NCBI GenBank assembly: GCA_026874595.1
Contig: CM049312.1
Span: 31,001,456 to 31,065,455 of the forward strand
DNA length: 64,000 bases
Direction of reading: 5' to 3'
DNA from: Sipunculus nudus
Taxonomy: Eukaryota > Annelida > Sipuncula > Golfingiida > Sipunculidae
Under the pieces are notes generated by a model that was not told the DNA's origin, did not search any database, and saw only the letters and a program-made list of their open reading frames with translations. This document shows positions 37,198 through 50,184 of the stretch, one piece after another (position 1 is the first letter of the stretch; each line of letters begins with the position of its first letter). The translations under genes and the position numbers were made by a program.

Positions 37198-37325
37198 GAG
37201 AAGCCTTGTACATGGACCAAGATGATACAGCCAGGCATGAGACTGAAGAAGGGTCAAGTTGCCCTAACGGGGACTCAGACCTAGGTTTATCATATTCTGA
37301 CATAGTGTCTAACAATTTGATCTGA
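37198..37325 (+). CDS. Candidate terminal exon with ITIM-like motif
   Basis: A pyrimidine-containing region, CTGCTACCCTTATCTGCCTG, precedes TATGCTAG (AG at 37196-37197). From there one frame stays open to TGA at 37323-37325 and encodes about 42 residues. It is acidic and serine-rich (YMDQDDTARHETEEG, then DSDLGLSYSDIVSNNLI at the end). LSYSDI (37287-37304) fits the ITIM pattern [ILVS]xYxx[ILV], as found in cytoplasmic tails of Ig-type and lectin-type receptors. This is consistent with the cytoplasmic end of a receptor, but so short a match can be chance. No transmembrane exon upstream was found. The opposite strand is also open, weakening the case. Confidence 0.2.
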
Positions 37326-37329
37326 AAAT

Positions 37330-39580
37330 GTGTACATATATTGATATACTTTCTGTTTTTGTTCAGACAATGGACAGACACTTGTTTGTTTCTTTTTTAT
37401 TGGAATGATAGGACCTCGGTAAGTAGCTTCTCTCTTGATCGGAAGATGAAGCACGATGCATAATATTTTAGTTCTCTGGATATTCTGCTACAGTAATAAC
37501 TTTTAATCCAGTACAGTACTTCACAGAGGGGCTTGTTGGTTATAACATGAGATTAAAAATATATAATGTACTATCTAATTCTTATCTTTTTTACTGAGAG
37601 ATAGTATTTTTTTCTCTGAGTTTTGCATTTTCCTCCGCCGAGATGAGAATTTGATTTTTGTACTTATCACTTGCATATCCCAACCAGATATGCATTTTAA
37701 GATAACTTGAATGTTTGTAAACATATCAACTTTACTAAGTTGATGTTTATACATAAATATAAAATACTTGATCGCCAAGATCCCAAAAACATGATTACCC
37801 CGCGCATATACCTACTTCTAATGACGACAGATACATATAACCGAAAAAACATGGATACCGGTACTACCAGGCCGTCAGTAATCATATTTGCATGTATTAA
37901 GTCAAATTATTCATAATTCCATGCTTTGAAAGGCGTGGAGGGGAATCACCATGAGTCCGTTTTATAATATGTCTCCGGGTAACAGTATCTGTCTAGTGTA
38001 GAGTCAATTATCGACTATTCCAGCAAACGAGAAATCTTCTGTAAAATATCCCAATTCTCCCTTGATCCTGTAGGGAATTCATGAAACGTCTTGGTTTGAT
38101 GTGCGTGTCCAAAACTGAATTATGTTTACCCTGGCATACTGCAGTGTACGACAGGAAACGCTTTGTAAAGAGGCATGTAACATAGTTTTAAAAAAGCTGA
38201 CATTCGCAAAATATCAGATATTTTTTTAAATATTGGAGGAAATGATTATTTCAAGCCGATTGTTTGTTAATATTTCATTTTTATTCCAATATTCCTATTA
38301 TATTTATAATCAAATGTCGCATTTGTGACAATATGGGGAGTAAATTGCCTCGTTATGGGGGTAATGCAATCAAGACAAACTTGAACAGTCTCCATTTCAG
38401 CCATTTGACTTCAGCACTTAATCTTGTTTTGGTTATTATTCAGCTTTAATTGTCAATTAGCGGCCTCTTTGCCTATCACAGGCAACAAGAATTCTTAATC
38501 AAGGATTGGTGGAAAATCTATTATTAGATTCCCGGAATTTTATGTGCGCATAAATTAAAGCTTGTTTCATGAATGGTTTACTGCAAAGCAAAGTCTGGCA
38601 TTTTTACTGCATGTAGATTATAGTCAGCGGCCGAGTATTTTAAAATGTAATTATCCATGTGTCCTACGTACGATATTGTTTATAATTTCGGTGCTTAACA
38701 CTGGGAATAAAATAATCAATTTTAATGTTTTATGTAAAAATATTGTTGAAAAATGAGGATCTTTTTGATATGTCTGATCTGCTCTGATAAATGATTCATT
38801 GTTAAAGACAATTATGCAATAAGAAACCGGAAAAAAGGAGACTTAAATTTGGACACATATTTTAGAAGACTATGTTGTGAAATGGGCATGGCTTCTAACT
38901 CAATAGCACGAATGTTTTGGCTGCAAATCTAGAAAATAATTGGATTTTTGTGATGATTTGGTTTTTTAACCATTTTTGTATTTAATTGTTTTCAGATGGT
39001 TATATATCAGTAAAATGTTATTTCCTTATGTAGTGGGGATGTAATAAAAAAATATTACTTGTTACACAACAACTTCATACTGGTAGTAAATAAAACTATA
39101 CATCCCTTAAGCCAGCACTCGTATCATCCCACCGACCCGGGCCCTGGACCGCCACAGGTCCCTCTACTGGACTTACAAGAGAATGTAAAGTGGAATAAAG
39201 CATAAAGTCAAAGAGGTCACTTGGAGAGTAGCAAAGAGAACCAACAGCAAGGGCTAAACGGTCATGTGCGTGTTTATAATTTTGTAATCCAACATCCTGA
39301 TGTTTTAAGTGCATTGCTTTAACATGAAAATATGTTCACTTAATATCCAAAAGAGCCCTGCAGACACAAACAGATGACTAATTGTTAATTCAGACTATTT
39401 TGAACATATGAAAGCAAAAATAACTAAATAAAAACACTGCAGTTACTGCAGTCTCTATCCCTGCCCTGTACACCCAGCTGTACGTATATCTCCAGCTTTA
39501 AATTACCTGGACTGAGTGATCTGCACCAGACGTGTACCATGGGCAAACCTGTCCACCAGGACACCGACAGGTTCCGGACG
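37330..39580. other. Unannotated non-coding DNA
   Basis: Several 60-70-codon frames on both strands lack motifs or splice context. Nothing supported. Confidence 0.5.
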
Positions 39581-39581
39581 G

Positions 39582-39590
39582 TCTAATGTC
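39582..39590 (+). repeat. Target-site duplication, left, MITE copy 2
   Basis: TCTAATGTC directly before TACGCTC; matched 8 of 9 by TCTATTGTC at 40176-40184. Confidence 0.75.
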
Positions 39591-40175
39591 TACGCTCCCG
39601 AGGCAGCGGAAATCTTGCGCTTCTAAAGAAGCAACTGATTTTCCCACTGCCTGGCTTGACCGTTTATGAAACACTTATACACGAGGTGGTTGGTCGTTGT
39701 CTGGCAGGCAAAGATACCATTTTACAAACATTGACCGGCATCATGGCTCCGCCTATAACTGCGCTTCAAGTGAATTCAAGTGGCTACTCTTAACTCTTAA
39801 ATAGTCAAATTGTAATTAATCCCTGATAATTATGTTGATTCCTTGTCGCATCAGTTGTGTCTCGCGTATTTGGCATTGTTTGCCCGCAGTCAAGAAGACC
39901 ACACCTATTTATGGAATAAGTTTGTGGTCTAGCTCATACAAAATGGCCTCCTCAACCACTAAAAAATTTCCAACAGCATTTATATTTGCTATATATTAAT
40001 CATATGACCATTTCAGCCAACCATAGAGGTCGTTTCTTCTAGCACAGGGTCTCATCTGATTAGACCAAAATACAGTGCCCCCCTCTGGTGTAGCGACACA
40101 GGATAGGAGGTCAAAACAAACAGCGCTTACGATATAGGTAGTAGGCCTATAGTAAAGCGCTGTGTAAAGTGCGTA
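39591..40175 (+). mobile_element. MITE-like DNA transposon, copy 2 (585 bp)
   Basis: Second member of the family at 19775-20378, same orientation. Left end TACGCTCCCGAGGCAGCGG is identical, and the first 53 bp differ from copy 1 at one base. Right end reads GTGCGTA instead of GAGCGTA. Internal anchors shared with copy 1 include GGCTCCGCC, TGCGCTTCAAG near 39770, CATCTGATT near 40051, CCCCTCTGGTG near 40080 and the subterminal hairpin (AACAGCGCTTAC pairing with GTAAAGCGCTGT). Flanks form an 8-of-9 target-site duplication. No transposase frame. The shared 604/585-bp lengths with a poorly aligning centre suggest an old split or different subfamilies. Confidence 0.85.
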
Positions 40176-40184
40176 TCTATTGTC
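40176..40184 (+). repeat. Target-site duplication, right, MITE copy 2
   Basis: TCTATTGTC directly after GTGCGTA, one mismatch to 39582-39590. Confidence 0.75.
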
Positions 40185-40189
40185 ATAAA

Positions 40190-41928
40190 TCGATGCCTTT
40201 ACGGTGGTCTGTACATAAAATTGATGCCAAATTAAACATCTTCCACACATATTATCAGGGCCTTTTTCTCACCTGGGTCCACCCCTGTATGACTCCAATT
40301 TCGATTAGTCCGTGGTATGACTTAGCAGTCGGGATGTTTATTATATTATATTTCTTAGTTACGTTAGCATCACAAAACTGATGACCCTACCTTCTCCAAC
40401 TGCTTTAAGGGGAAAATGTATAGATGGTGGAAAACTACTTTCAAGTCATGCCTGTCTGCTAATGAGTATTTCGAGTCAAGTGACTTGGTGAGACAAGTTA
40501 ATTGAAAATAACATGTGACGTAGTTATACCTCAAGTTTGTAATCTGTATATAAAAGCTTTCGATGCCGTTTATAGTAGAGTCCGTTAAATAATATTAGGC
40601 AGGAGGGATCTTGAAACTATGGCTCATGACCAATACAATGCAATGCAATTAATATAGCTCTCATAAATGTAAACCGTGTACTTTGGTCATTTTATAGAAA
40701 CATTTGGCCAGACAACCAGAGCAAGTTGTTCACCTGTTCTCATTCTTCAGGCAAAACTAACTAACGATTCTATAGGGTGGGTTCTTCAATATGAAGAAAG
40801 TAATAAATGACAAGGTTTTGAAAGTATTTTTAAATAAAATGTCTGAGATAGGAATGAACTGAAGTTAATCAATCACCATAATCAAATTATGACGAATTCG
40901 AGATACATGAGGTTTTTGATTCGGAGAAAGTGAGAGTTATCTAGTTGTATAACAGTTTAATTCAAATACATGAAATTACTGTTTCAAATTGTTTCCATTT
41001 ACTTTCGTTTCCTTTACTGCAGGTGTACCCTTCTTGTTGCCAAAATCTTTGGGTCTATAAATTTCAACGAGGCAATACACAAACCCTTCTGTAAAACATG
41101 GAGAATGACATATGGTCATATTGCATATCTACCGGGATTTAGTGCCAGATACAAATACAGCACAAAACTAATAAAACACAGACAGGTTCAGTCATAAGTC
41201 AAGGCCTTGGGTCAAGACCAGGGGTCGCAAATCATGTATGTATCCCACTTCACAGCTATTGTCCCAAGAAAGAGGCTATCACGCACCAATTGTGTCACAT
41301 AGAGGTTAATTATTGCCAATATCACAGTCTGTATAAATGTAAATCACCTTTTTAGGACGAACCTCGACGGCGCTGACTGATTTAAAGACGAATTTGTTTT
41401 AAACTTAAGAGCTCCTTTACCGAACCCTTTTGTGTTTTTACAGAATAACTGACAATAAAAACGCTGGTTTATTCTACCAAGATGTGACACCTACTATTAC
41501 ATGTTCTCCCGAGAATAAAATGTTAATGCACAGATCCTTTACCTTTTTCTCGCCTGACCCTCTTTCTCAGTATCTTTGAAATGTATTATATCATTATTTG
41601 GCATATATCAAGGCTAATTGATCCAAAGAAAAAAAATATACTAGTTTAAGAATCAATACTTCTACCACGACTTCTAGTATTTACTATTAATATGATTATA
41701 TTTATAATAAGAGACAATATATTATGGATGATTAGCCAAGGATTGTTGTTTCGGAACCTAATATCAAAGATCACATAGTCGTGACGAACATATATTTTGT
41801 AATGGAAATAAAACAAAAATCAGATTCTGTAACACTATGCAGCGTAAAATGTCTAGGGTCTTGAATAAAGAAGTCAGTGTTTTTTTTGTTAACAAATAAT
41901 TATAATTTATTCTTAAAACAACCCCTAA
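40190..41928. other. Unannotated non-coding DNA
   Basis: A 75-codon frame at 40970-41197 has no recognised motif. No element boundary seen. Confidence 0.5.
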
Positions 41929-42637
41929 TGTTACAATACACTAAATCAATACAATTATACAGTAAAACAACAGTACAACAGTAAATCAATACAAGTATAT
42001 AAGTAAAGTGTAAAGTGCCTGGATACCACCACTGTTACAGCTGCAACAGGTCCTTTGTAATGTCCAACCCAGATGAACAGTTCACATAAATATTCTCAAA
42101 GAATATCAGTCCAGTTCATTCACAAAATCAATCTGTTGTAATCCATAATTTCTTGTTCTAATCCCGAAAGCAAACTGAATACTATATAATATCCTTCACA
42201 AAATCTATAACTGCCGCACTTATCGGAAAAGGTCCACAGCTGACTTTCACGCTTCTGTGTCCGCTGGAATATTTCTCTTCTCTCTCTCTCTCTCCCTCGG
42301 CTCTAAAACAGCTCAAACTTCTCAACCGAAGCCGAAAACTTTCCATTTCTCGAACAATCCAAATAATCCAAATAACACGTTACAGAAACGTCTAGAACAA
42401 AGAATTCTGTGTTTCTACATATCAGGGTTTACACGTGGGCCGGCCCAGCTCGGCCAGGCGAGAAAGCACCAGACTAGCATGACCGCTGTGTTTACAAGTG
42501 GGCCGCAACCGGCCAGCTAGAAGAAAGAACGCTGTAGGATAGCGACGCCAGGGCTTGAGCTAAACACGAATCAGAATGTCAACAGCTCACAATAAAAAAG
42601 ACGTGAACAGCTCACAATAAAACAGACATATGTAACA
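41929..42637 (+). mobile_element. Possible solo LTR or LTR-like block
   Basis: A 709-bp block that begins TGTTACA and ends TGTAACA, a perfect 7-bp TG...CA inverted terminus of the kind found on LTRs. In plus orientation it holds a TATATAA word near 42183 and two AATAAA words near its 3' end (about 42591 and 42616), which would fit U3-R-U5 order. The plus strand is visibly C/A-rich compared with its surroundings. Against it: the flanking five bases (CCTAA left, TTGTA right) do not match, no second LTR is in the window and no primer binding site or retroviral-type frame is nearby. It remains a hypothesis. Confidence 0.3.
42581..42630 (+). repeat. 25-bp tandem duplication
   Basis: Two abutting copies starting AACAGCTCACAATAAA (42581-42605 and 42606-42630). 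Each carries an AATAAA word. Confidence 0.9.
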
Positions 42638-42639
42638 TT

Positions 42640-45438
42640 GTATGTAGAACATTTGTTATATTCGTTTCTTATCGAAGAATTAACAGCAATAACTTCCTCA
42701 ACACAAACACTGCCTTCAGCAGCAGGGTTCTTCTACATGTGGCCACAAGGGAATTGGCACAGGGCCAAGATTGTCATATATCCAGGGTCAAGATTTGACT
42801 TTTTAGCAGTACCTAGCTCGTATTGTCGAACATTCTAGGATTTGTGCAAGCTCCCCGGCGATAGTGATTGAGTGAAATAAATTATAAGACGAATGTAAAT
42901 TCACCACTCCTTATACGGTGGGTACAGCTTGATGTACATTTCATCAATAAAGCCAAACATAGATCATGCCAAATTAAAAAAAAAAGAAAAAAGATAGACC
43001 GTAAACGGACGTTTCCATGATACATCAACAAATAGAGAACAATAACTTACGGTCCTTTAGGAAAATAAAGTACTATTTGAAGCTGGCCTTTGTCACAGGC
43101 GAGTAAATACATGCCTTTAATCATCAAAGGTTTGGTTTTTTTAGACAAAATTTGTACTTTATCACAACAAACTTATTCAAGATATAGAAAAATAAATATA
43201 TTTAAAAAAATTATTGAGTGTGGGACTGATTACAATTGTCGACTAAATAAAGGGTTTCGTAATGGATGATATTTCATTACTGAGTCCCTTCATACATTGT
43301 TTTCTTATTTCCGGAACTAAAATTAAGTTAATTAAATTTTCTTGGCTATCAGAGAGCAATAATAAGTATGCAATGTCACGTGGTAGAATCTGGGTTTGCT
43401 CCACTCAATACAGTTCCGACTTTTGAAGTCGGTTCGGTTAAGTCGCCCTTAGTTTTGACTTTGCCGAACATGCATCAACAGAGCGAACCGTAGCGAATGA
43501 CCAAAATTGCATATTTAATATTATTTATAATTCCAGTTAAAAACCAAGTTTTATTATTATATTATATAATTAATTAAAAGAATATTTGTGAAAGAAATTT
43601 ATAATATTCCACATCTTCCTGATTAACTTCATTTAACATTACGTGTCAGCAAGCAATATTTTTTTAACAACAAATATTCAAAAAAATATATAAAATTCTG
43701 AAAAGATCCATGGACACTAATCAAAATACCTTATAGTGTAGAGCCCTGTTGCGTTCACGACATAAATTTCCTTGCCATTTAATGTCTATTGTCAGTCTGT
43801 CTATCCAATCTCTGCAGCTTAGTGTATTAAACATGGGGTTGAGATTAAAACGACGGAATTAAGGAGACATTACCATTCTTTAATAATTGTTTCAATAAAG
43901 GCGTGGAACTTGTTTGATGTAAGCAGTTACATGGACCAGAGTAAAAAAAATATATTCCTGTATAACAGCAAATTTGGGTGTCCGATAAACGTGCAATTTA
44001 TTAACTCGTGGTATGGGACACTGGTGTAAATAATTTACGAAATTTACGACGCCAGAATTTTAAGATCCAAGCCGCTCTTGAAAGGAAGTGCAAAACCCAA
44101 AACGAGCCTTTCTTCGCTTCTTATGAAAATACACATTAATCAGTAATGAAGTAGATGTGTTTATCCATTATTTAATCCGGATCGATGGAAAGCTCCTGTT
44201 AAGTTTTATAAACGATCAGATAAGCGGAATTTGTCTGACTAATAAAGAAGTATTAATGGGGCCCCGACGATATAAAAAGCTAAAATGTTCAGTGTTGTTT
44301 TTCAAATATGTTGTAAGCCAGGTCGTTGTCCTGCATTGTCCGTTATCATGGCATTTTTTAAGGATTTATCACATTAGTGGATCAAGGCCTTGGCACTCAC
44401 ATGAAAGGAACCTCACAGCTACTGTACTATTGTTTTACCTTACAAAAAAGACAGTAGACGTAGACAGTTTTATTCCCAATGATGTTATATAAATTGCCGG
44501 ACCTGGATAGGGTAACGTCATAGACTTCATCCCTTTTAAATAAACACATACAGGTAAGTGGCAGTTTAAAATCTTGCAAAACATTTTATTATCATGTAGT
44601 TGCTTATAAAACATTGCCAATAGTTAGATAGCACATTGGTCAAATGCTGATTTAGCACATTGATCAAATGCCAATTTTATAATAAGAGAATAAACAACTG
44701 AATAATTGAAAGAGAGCACTACCCTCTCTGATTTCCTTCAGAATGTTTTTTCTGTCAATAACATATATATAGTGTCAAGACGGCATCATATAACCCTTCA
44801 ATTGAGTTAACAACCGATTGTGCCAAACTAATTACAAACACGGTAAAACACACTAGAAGACAACTCCGGATATTACTGTTAATTGGGAGAGTGGGAAATA
44901 ATCATTTTGACTTCTCCGTGGCAAACAATTATCTCTTGATCAGAATAAAATAAACAATTCACTTTGACATTACTACGTCTTTATTAGATCTGGTTATGCC
45001 ATGATTTAACGTAAATTATAAATTTATACCCTTTGGCAACTTTATGGCTGTGGTACGTCATTAGAAAGTACTTTATATATGACATTAATACAAGGACGAG
45101 GCTAAAGCATATACAAAGAAATAATTAGACGTACATGGCCTCTAGCAATGTATATTTACTGGGCAGGAGCTCAAAATAACGTTACACAGTCAACAAGAAG
45201 GTTAATGACGGGATCAGCTCTCAAAGACTATTCATCAGGGCAATGAAAAAAGTGGCGGCAGGGATACATTTCCTCAATAATAACAAAACAATATTTAATT
45301 CACTACGCAAATCATGATCTATTCAATTTTACACGAATAACCACCCTAACAGGGAAAGAAAATAATACTTCAACGGATAATTATTTCGACACAATAGAAA
45401 TTTGCAAGAAATCTCAAAAATTAACTTGCCCTTTTTCA
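42640..45438. other. Unannotated non-coding DNA
   Basis: A 111-codon frame at 44157-44492 has no recognisable domain and no splice context. A 24-bp tandem duplication lies at 44630-44677. Nothing else supported. Confidence 0.5.
44630..44677 (+). repeat. 24-bp tandem duplication
   Basis: AGCACATTGGTCAAATGC-TGATTT followed directly by AGCACATTGATCAAATGC-CAATTT. Confidence 0.85.
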
Positions 45439-45444
45439 TCTCTC

Positions 45445-45478
<34 letters not shown>
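45439..45478. repeat. (CT)n microsatellite
   Basis: About 18 CT units with one interruption near the start. Confidence 0.97.
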
Positions 45479-45479
<1 letters not shown>

Positions 45480-45480
<1 letters not shown>

Positions 45481-47812
45481 AAAGCTATGAGATTGCCAAT
45501 CTTATCTACATTAAATCCTTGGGTATTCGGGAAAATCTGCTTATGCTAATCTAAAACAGGTTCTGTATCAGACCCTTTCTATATTATATTTGTTTGTATG
45601 AAGGATGTTCATTTCCGCTTGCATCGGTTTGACCCTATATGCGTCCCACCGCCACTCCACCACCGCGTTCGCAGTTTTTAACTTATCTCTAAAAATTTTA
45701 CAATTTCAGTATTTCTGTATCTTAAACTTATCCATCAAAAACACTCTTTGCATTATTAAATCCTTCCTAGGCCACTAGGATCCTGATTTTTTAAGTCAGA
45801 AGAGGGTAAGAATACATTAAAATTTGTTATCATGGTTTGACATTTTGAAGAAATGGTTTAACATGCTCAGGGGTAAGGAAAACTTAAGAGACAAATACGG
45901 TTGAAACAGCGTAACGTATCTTTGTGTTTATGACGTGGTCCCAGGACATTGCCTTTAAGGCACTAAATGGGTTCTACTGTATTATTCGTCAAGTACCGAC
46001 GTGCATGAACATGGTTATTCCTTAACACTCCTCCTGTCTTTTTATTGCTATTTATGGTAAAGTTTACGTTTGATATTTCTATTTGGTATGGTATTATACG
46101 TAAGACACCTAAAATAAATACTGGATACATATTTCAACCTTGGCAGCCAACGCCCATTTTTTTACGACAACTTAGTAACACCCAGGTACACCGTTGCAGC
46201 AAGGTGTTGAATGGGCTTGGGTGAATGCAGGGTTTATTATACAGTATATTTATTAATTTTGTTTTGATTAGATTGTGTGAAAACGTTACAAGAGAGTCAC
46301 CCGATCTAAAATATTGAAAAGACCTCCGATTCCAAGGACACAGCTGAATACGTGCAAGGAGTTCAACTGAAATAAAAGAATAAAAAGAAAACGTGAACTG
46401 GGATAAAGAGGACATATTAATGTCATCTATATTATGAGTGGATGGTATTAAACGCACCCGAGTAGAGACATAAAATCACTTCAACGGACATTTTTGCAAT
46501 ATCCAACCAAGGGTTAACGGAAAAGGACCCCTCTAAGACAAGTATGATACAACCGGGAGGTCGCAATGAAATATGTTAGTCGTGGCTTTTCTTTACAGCT
46601 CCCCTCTGAATACCTTAAGTATCATTCTTAGCATTGCCAGACGTTATGAAACATTTTCGTGGACTATGAATATAATAGCTCCATATATTACTAGTTTTCT
46701 CGTCTCAGCCACGAAACTGAATTGTAATCTGTGCATTAACATTAATACGGGACGTTCACGATTGTATGAACCAGATAAGTAAAGCAACCCTGGTTCGTTA
46801 TCAATATATCATCAGTTTAAACGGGTGTATATTCCGCCCTCCTGAAACTTTCAACAGTCATTTTGGCATTAATAGTTAATAAATGTAAGACCACCTGCAC
46901 CTGTTAAATACGACGTAAATAACGTCCTGCGTACTGAGATGTTTTAAGTATCATTTATCAATACAAGACAATAAAACCTTAAGTATTATCTATGCTCAAC
47001 ATGGCGACATATTAGCATGTGTATAAGATAGAATGAAAAAAAAAACTTTATTTGTTGTTTCCCAATATCTTTTAAACGACTCTACCTCCTGTTTCTTTCA
47101 ACAGTCATCCGACATGGACGAGTTACAAAAGAAAAGACCACCGACAGAGAATGAAACCAACCCCATGCGCACTAAAACGTTTTAGTCGTCGTTTAAAGAT
47201 TGACCAACCTCTGTTGTTCTTGAGTCCAAGCCAAGGATCGCCTAATCCGTTACCCGAAACCCTGTAGATATAGACTGGAATGATAGTCCGCACTCGAGTA
47301 ATACATCACTGACTCCTACCGGCGTGAGATGACCAGTTATGTAATTTTTACAGGTTTTTTTTTTTTAATGTGCTTATGATGAGATATGATTATTCACACA
47401 TATTTCGCAGTATACTAATATGATCTTGTGGATGGTTTTGTGTATAGACCTCATATACAGTCATCGTTGATCGAACATCTGGACTGACCCTACCTTGATC
47501 CGGGGAGACGAATGGTTACCGGACTACATTAATGTCTGCTTGTAATTGTGCAGCTTAGGTGAAGCCCGTGTATGTGCAAGATATCCAACATGCCTGGTTA
47601 AAAAAATACCTTTCTGCACTATATGATTTATCGTGACACAAATGCACCCGGTGCTTATTTTTAAAATCTTATTCCGAAAGCCGTACTCTCTATAGACGAT
47701 CCCCTATTATCGCTTGACTCTGTCCGTGTTCTCGGTCTGCCTCCAAAACATCTCACATTCTTTGGAACCTAAGGAGATGGGGCGGTGGGGTGGGGTGGCT
47801 GAGGGGACCATG

Positions 47813-47817
<5 letters not shown>
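45480..47817. other. Unannotated non-coding DNA
   Basis: Frames at 46134-46457 (minus, 107 codons) and 46573-46782 show no recognised motif. No RNA gene or element found. Confidence 0.5.

Positions 47818-47876
<59 letters not shown>
47818..47876. repeat. (TA)n microsatellite
   Basis: About 29 TA units preceded by a G-rich tract (GGGGCGGTGGGGTGGGGTGG at about 47780-47799). Confidence 0.98.
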
Positions 47877-47878
<2 letters not shown>

Positions 47879-47879
47879 C

Positions 47880-49808
47880 TTATTTTATTATGGACTTTAA
47901 CATAACTCGCAAGGCATATACTCTATCCGAGCTCTCCCTGTACTTCTCACCTGTGGGTAATCACTAGGCTATTGCAGATATCTAGTACATATAGACTTTT
48001 TGCATGATACTATCTATCCCATATTCACAAATTATGTATAATGTTATACAAATGACCATAAAATACACAACTATCACAAAATATGTAGGTATTCACTGTT
48101 GAAAACTGAAATGGATACATGAGTAATTTACATCCTCAAATGGGAGGGAGTGGAGATTAGAGTTACGGGTTTACGGGTTTGAGCAGTAGCTACTGTGGTA
48201 ACTTTTGTCTGACGCTATCATCCTTATATTAGTATTGAAACATAAAGTATTATTTTAGTATAAGACACTTATTCTAGACAGTAATGTTTTATTTGAATAT
48301 TGCTATGCAATAAAAGCCCGGCATTACGACCACCAACGTGGTATATACTGAAAAAAAATGAGAAGAATTAAAAAAGATAATAACCATTCATATCCTTGGA
48401 AACCCATCCATACATAGTTGCTGACTCTGCCACTTGGCTTGCACAGCTCGCTCCATCTGCCTGCCCTTCAGCGCAGACATTTTGTACATCACAGAATTGA
48501 TCAAGGAGCACGCAGACGCTTTCCTCAGCCTATAAAGCTTATAAATGGTGAGTTAATTATAAATCCATTATAAATCATTATTGACCAGTGAGTTAATCAA
48601 AGAAAGGGACTTATTATGTATAACGCATACATTTACCGGCAGGCTCTATAAAAAAAGTATTAAACCGTGAGGTTAACATTCCTGATCTAGTGTGATCATC
48701 CGTAACCACGCTAAGAGCTATGCTCTGCACTTGTTTTATCTACTGGCCTTTACTAATTAGTGCTGTAATGCATTAGTTTGCGCCCGTTCTTTCACTACGC
48801 TTGATAAAACGATGTTTACTCCGTTTTGTAATCTCGAAGATGAGATTCTATTTGTATGCCAGTGTCTCTTATATAATGTACTTCGAACATTACTCAATAA
48901 TAGTGTTTGCCCCGAGAATTATGGTTTCAATAACATGGCCAAGCAGAAAAAAATGGATTTTTGTTATCAAATCATGCTAAATAGATGTGTAAATATTTAA
49001 TCACAGCATGGGATATAAGACATTCGCACTTATTTAATCAAATGTAAGTCTCATTTAATTTGTGGTTATAGAGTGTAAATGTTTGTAATGTTTCGTGTTT
49101 TTAAAAAATATTGTACACGGCACTATAATAATTATCTATCTATCTATCTTTATTGTCGTATAATTGAGATACAGGTCACGCGCTGTGGCCAAAATAAATG
49201 GTAGTTAAAATCGAGGTGCCCGCTATTCTGAGGTACATTTATAGGATTTAAAGAGCGATCAAATTAGGAGCATGGAAAAAGTGGTTGTAATTACGATGTG
49301 GTCGCTCTACCGAGGTGGTCGTTATTCGAGGTTTTATTCTTTAAACAATATCTTATGGGTGGTTCTAGGTGTATGTTGGGTTACAGGGGGGCATGGATGA
49401 GGGTCGGAGCATTTGTCCCTCCAATCCGCCCATGCCTTATATTCAATATATTTTAAAACCTTAATCAAACTTGAAAAAAGGACATGGTATTTTGTCACGC
49501 ACTTCAATGATGGGTATTTCAAAATGTTCATGACAATAGCAGAAACTTGCACCAAGAGTGAAACAATGTCACACAGCTGTATCACAGTGTATTGAACCTC
49601 TGTATTAAGCATATACATAAAATCTTATAGATCTCAATAAGATCTGAACAAGATCACGGGTAAACCCAGTTGTTCCTTTAGATTAACATTTGCAAGCATA
49701 AGATAATTGAGTTTTGATCATATATTAGGTACTTAGCTGTATAAACTTAATGATTATCGAAGATCATGTGGTAGTTGTTATAAAAAATTAAATGTGCATA
49801 CCTAAAGG

Positions 49809-49810
<2 letters not shown>
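47880..49810. other. Unannotated non-coding DNA
   Basis: A short (ATCT)n run at 49133-49149. No gene supported. Confidence 0.5.
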
Positions 49811-49876
<66 letters not shown>

Positions 49877-49953
49877 ATATGTATATATATATAGAGAGAG
49901 AGAGGTTAATTATAAATTTATATATATATATATATTTACTCTATGTTTAGAGG

Positions 49954-49995
<42 letters not shown>

Positions 49996-50117
49996 AGAGA
50001 GAGACAGAGGCTAAATATAAATGCATATATAGTTATATATTTTTTTTAAAAATGTTCTCCTCTTGGGCTCTAGAAACTAGGCATGGCAGTAACAATTTAT
50101 TAAATTGAGTAACAGTA

Positions 50118-50173
<56 letters not shown>

Positions 50174-50183
50174 ATATATATAT
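49811..50183. repeat. Compound (TA)n/(GA)n microsatellite cluster
   Basis: At least four long TA tracts (49811-49892, 49919-49934, 49955-49992, 50123-50183). Two of them are followed by AGAGAGAGAG or GGAGAGAGAGACAGAGG, then a related A/T-rich spacer (GGTTAATTATAAATTTATAT and GGCTAAATATAAATGCATAT). The TA-GA-spacer order therefore repeats as a higher-order unit of roughly 80-110 bp. Minus-strand frames here are Tyr-Ile artefacts. Confidence 0.95.
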
Positions 50184-50184
50184 T

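Noticed and set aside
40379-40420. Hammerhead-like words CTGATGA ... GAAA with a CCCT/AGGG pairing between them
   Set aside because: The conserved CUGAUGA and GAAA are present, but no stem I or stem III can be drawn around them and no cleavage-site triplet is properly placed, so chance is more likely.
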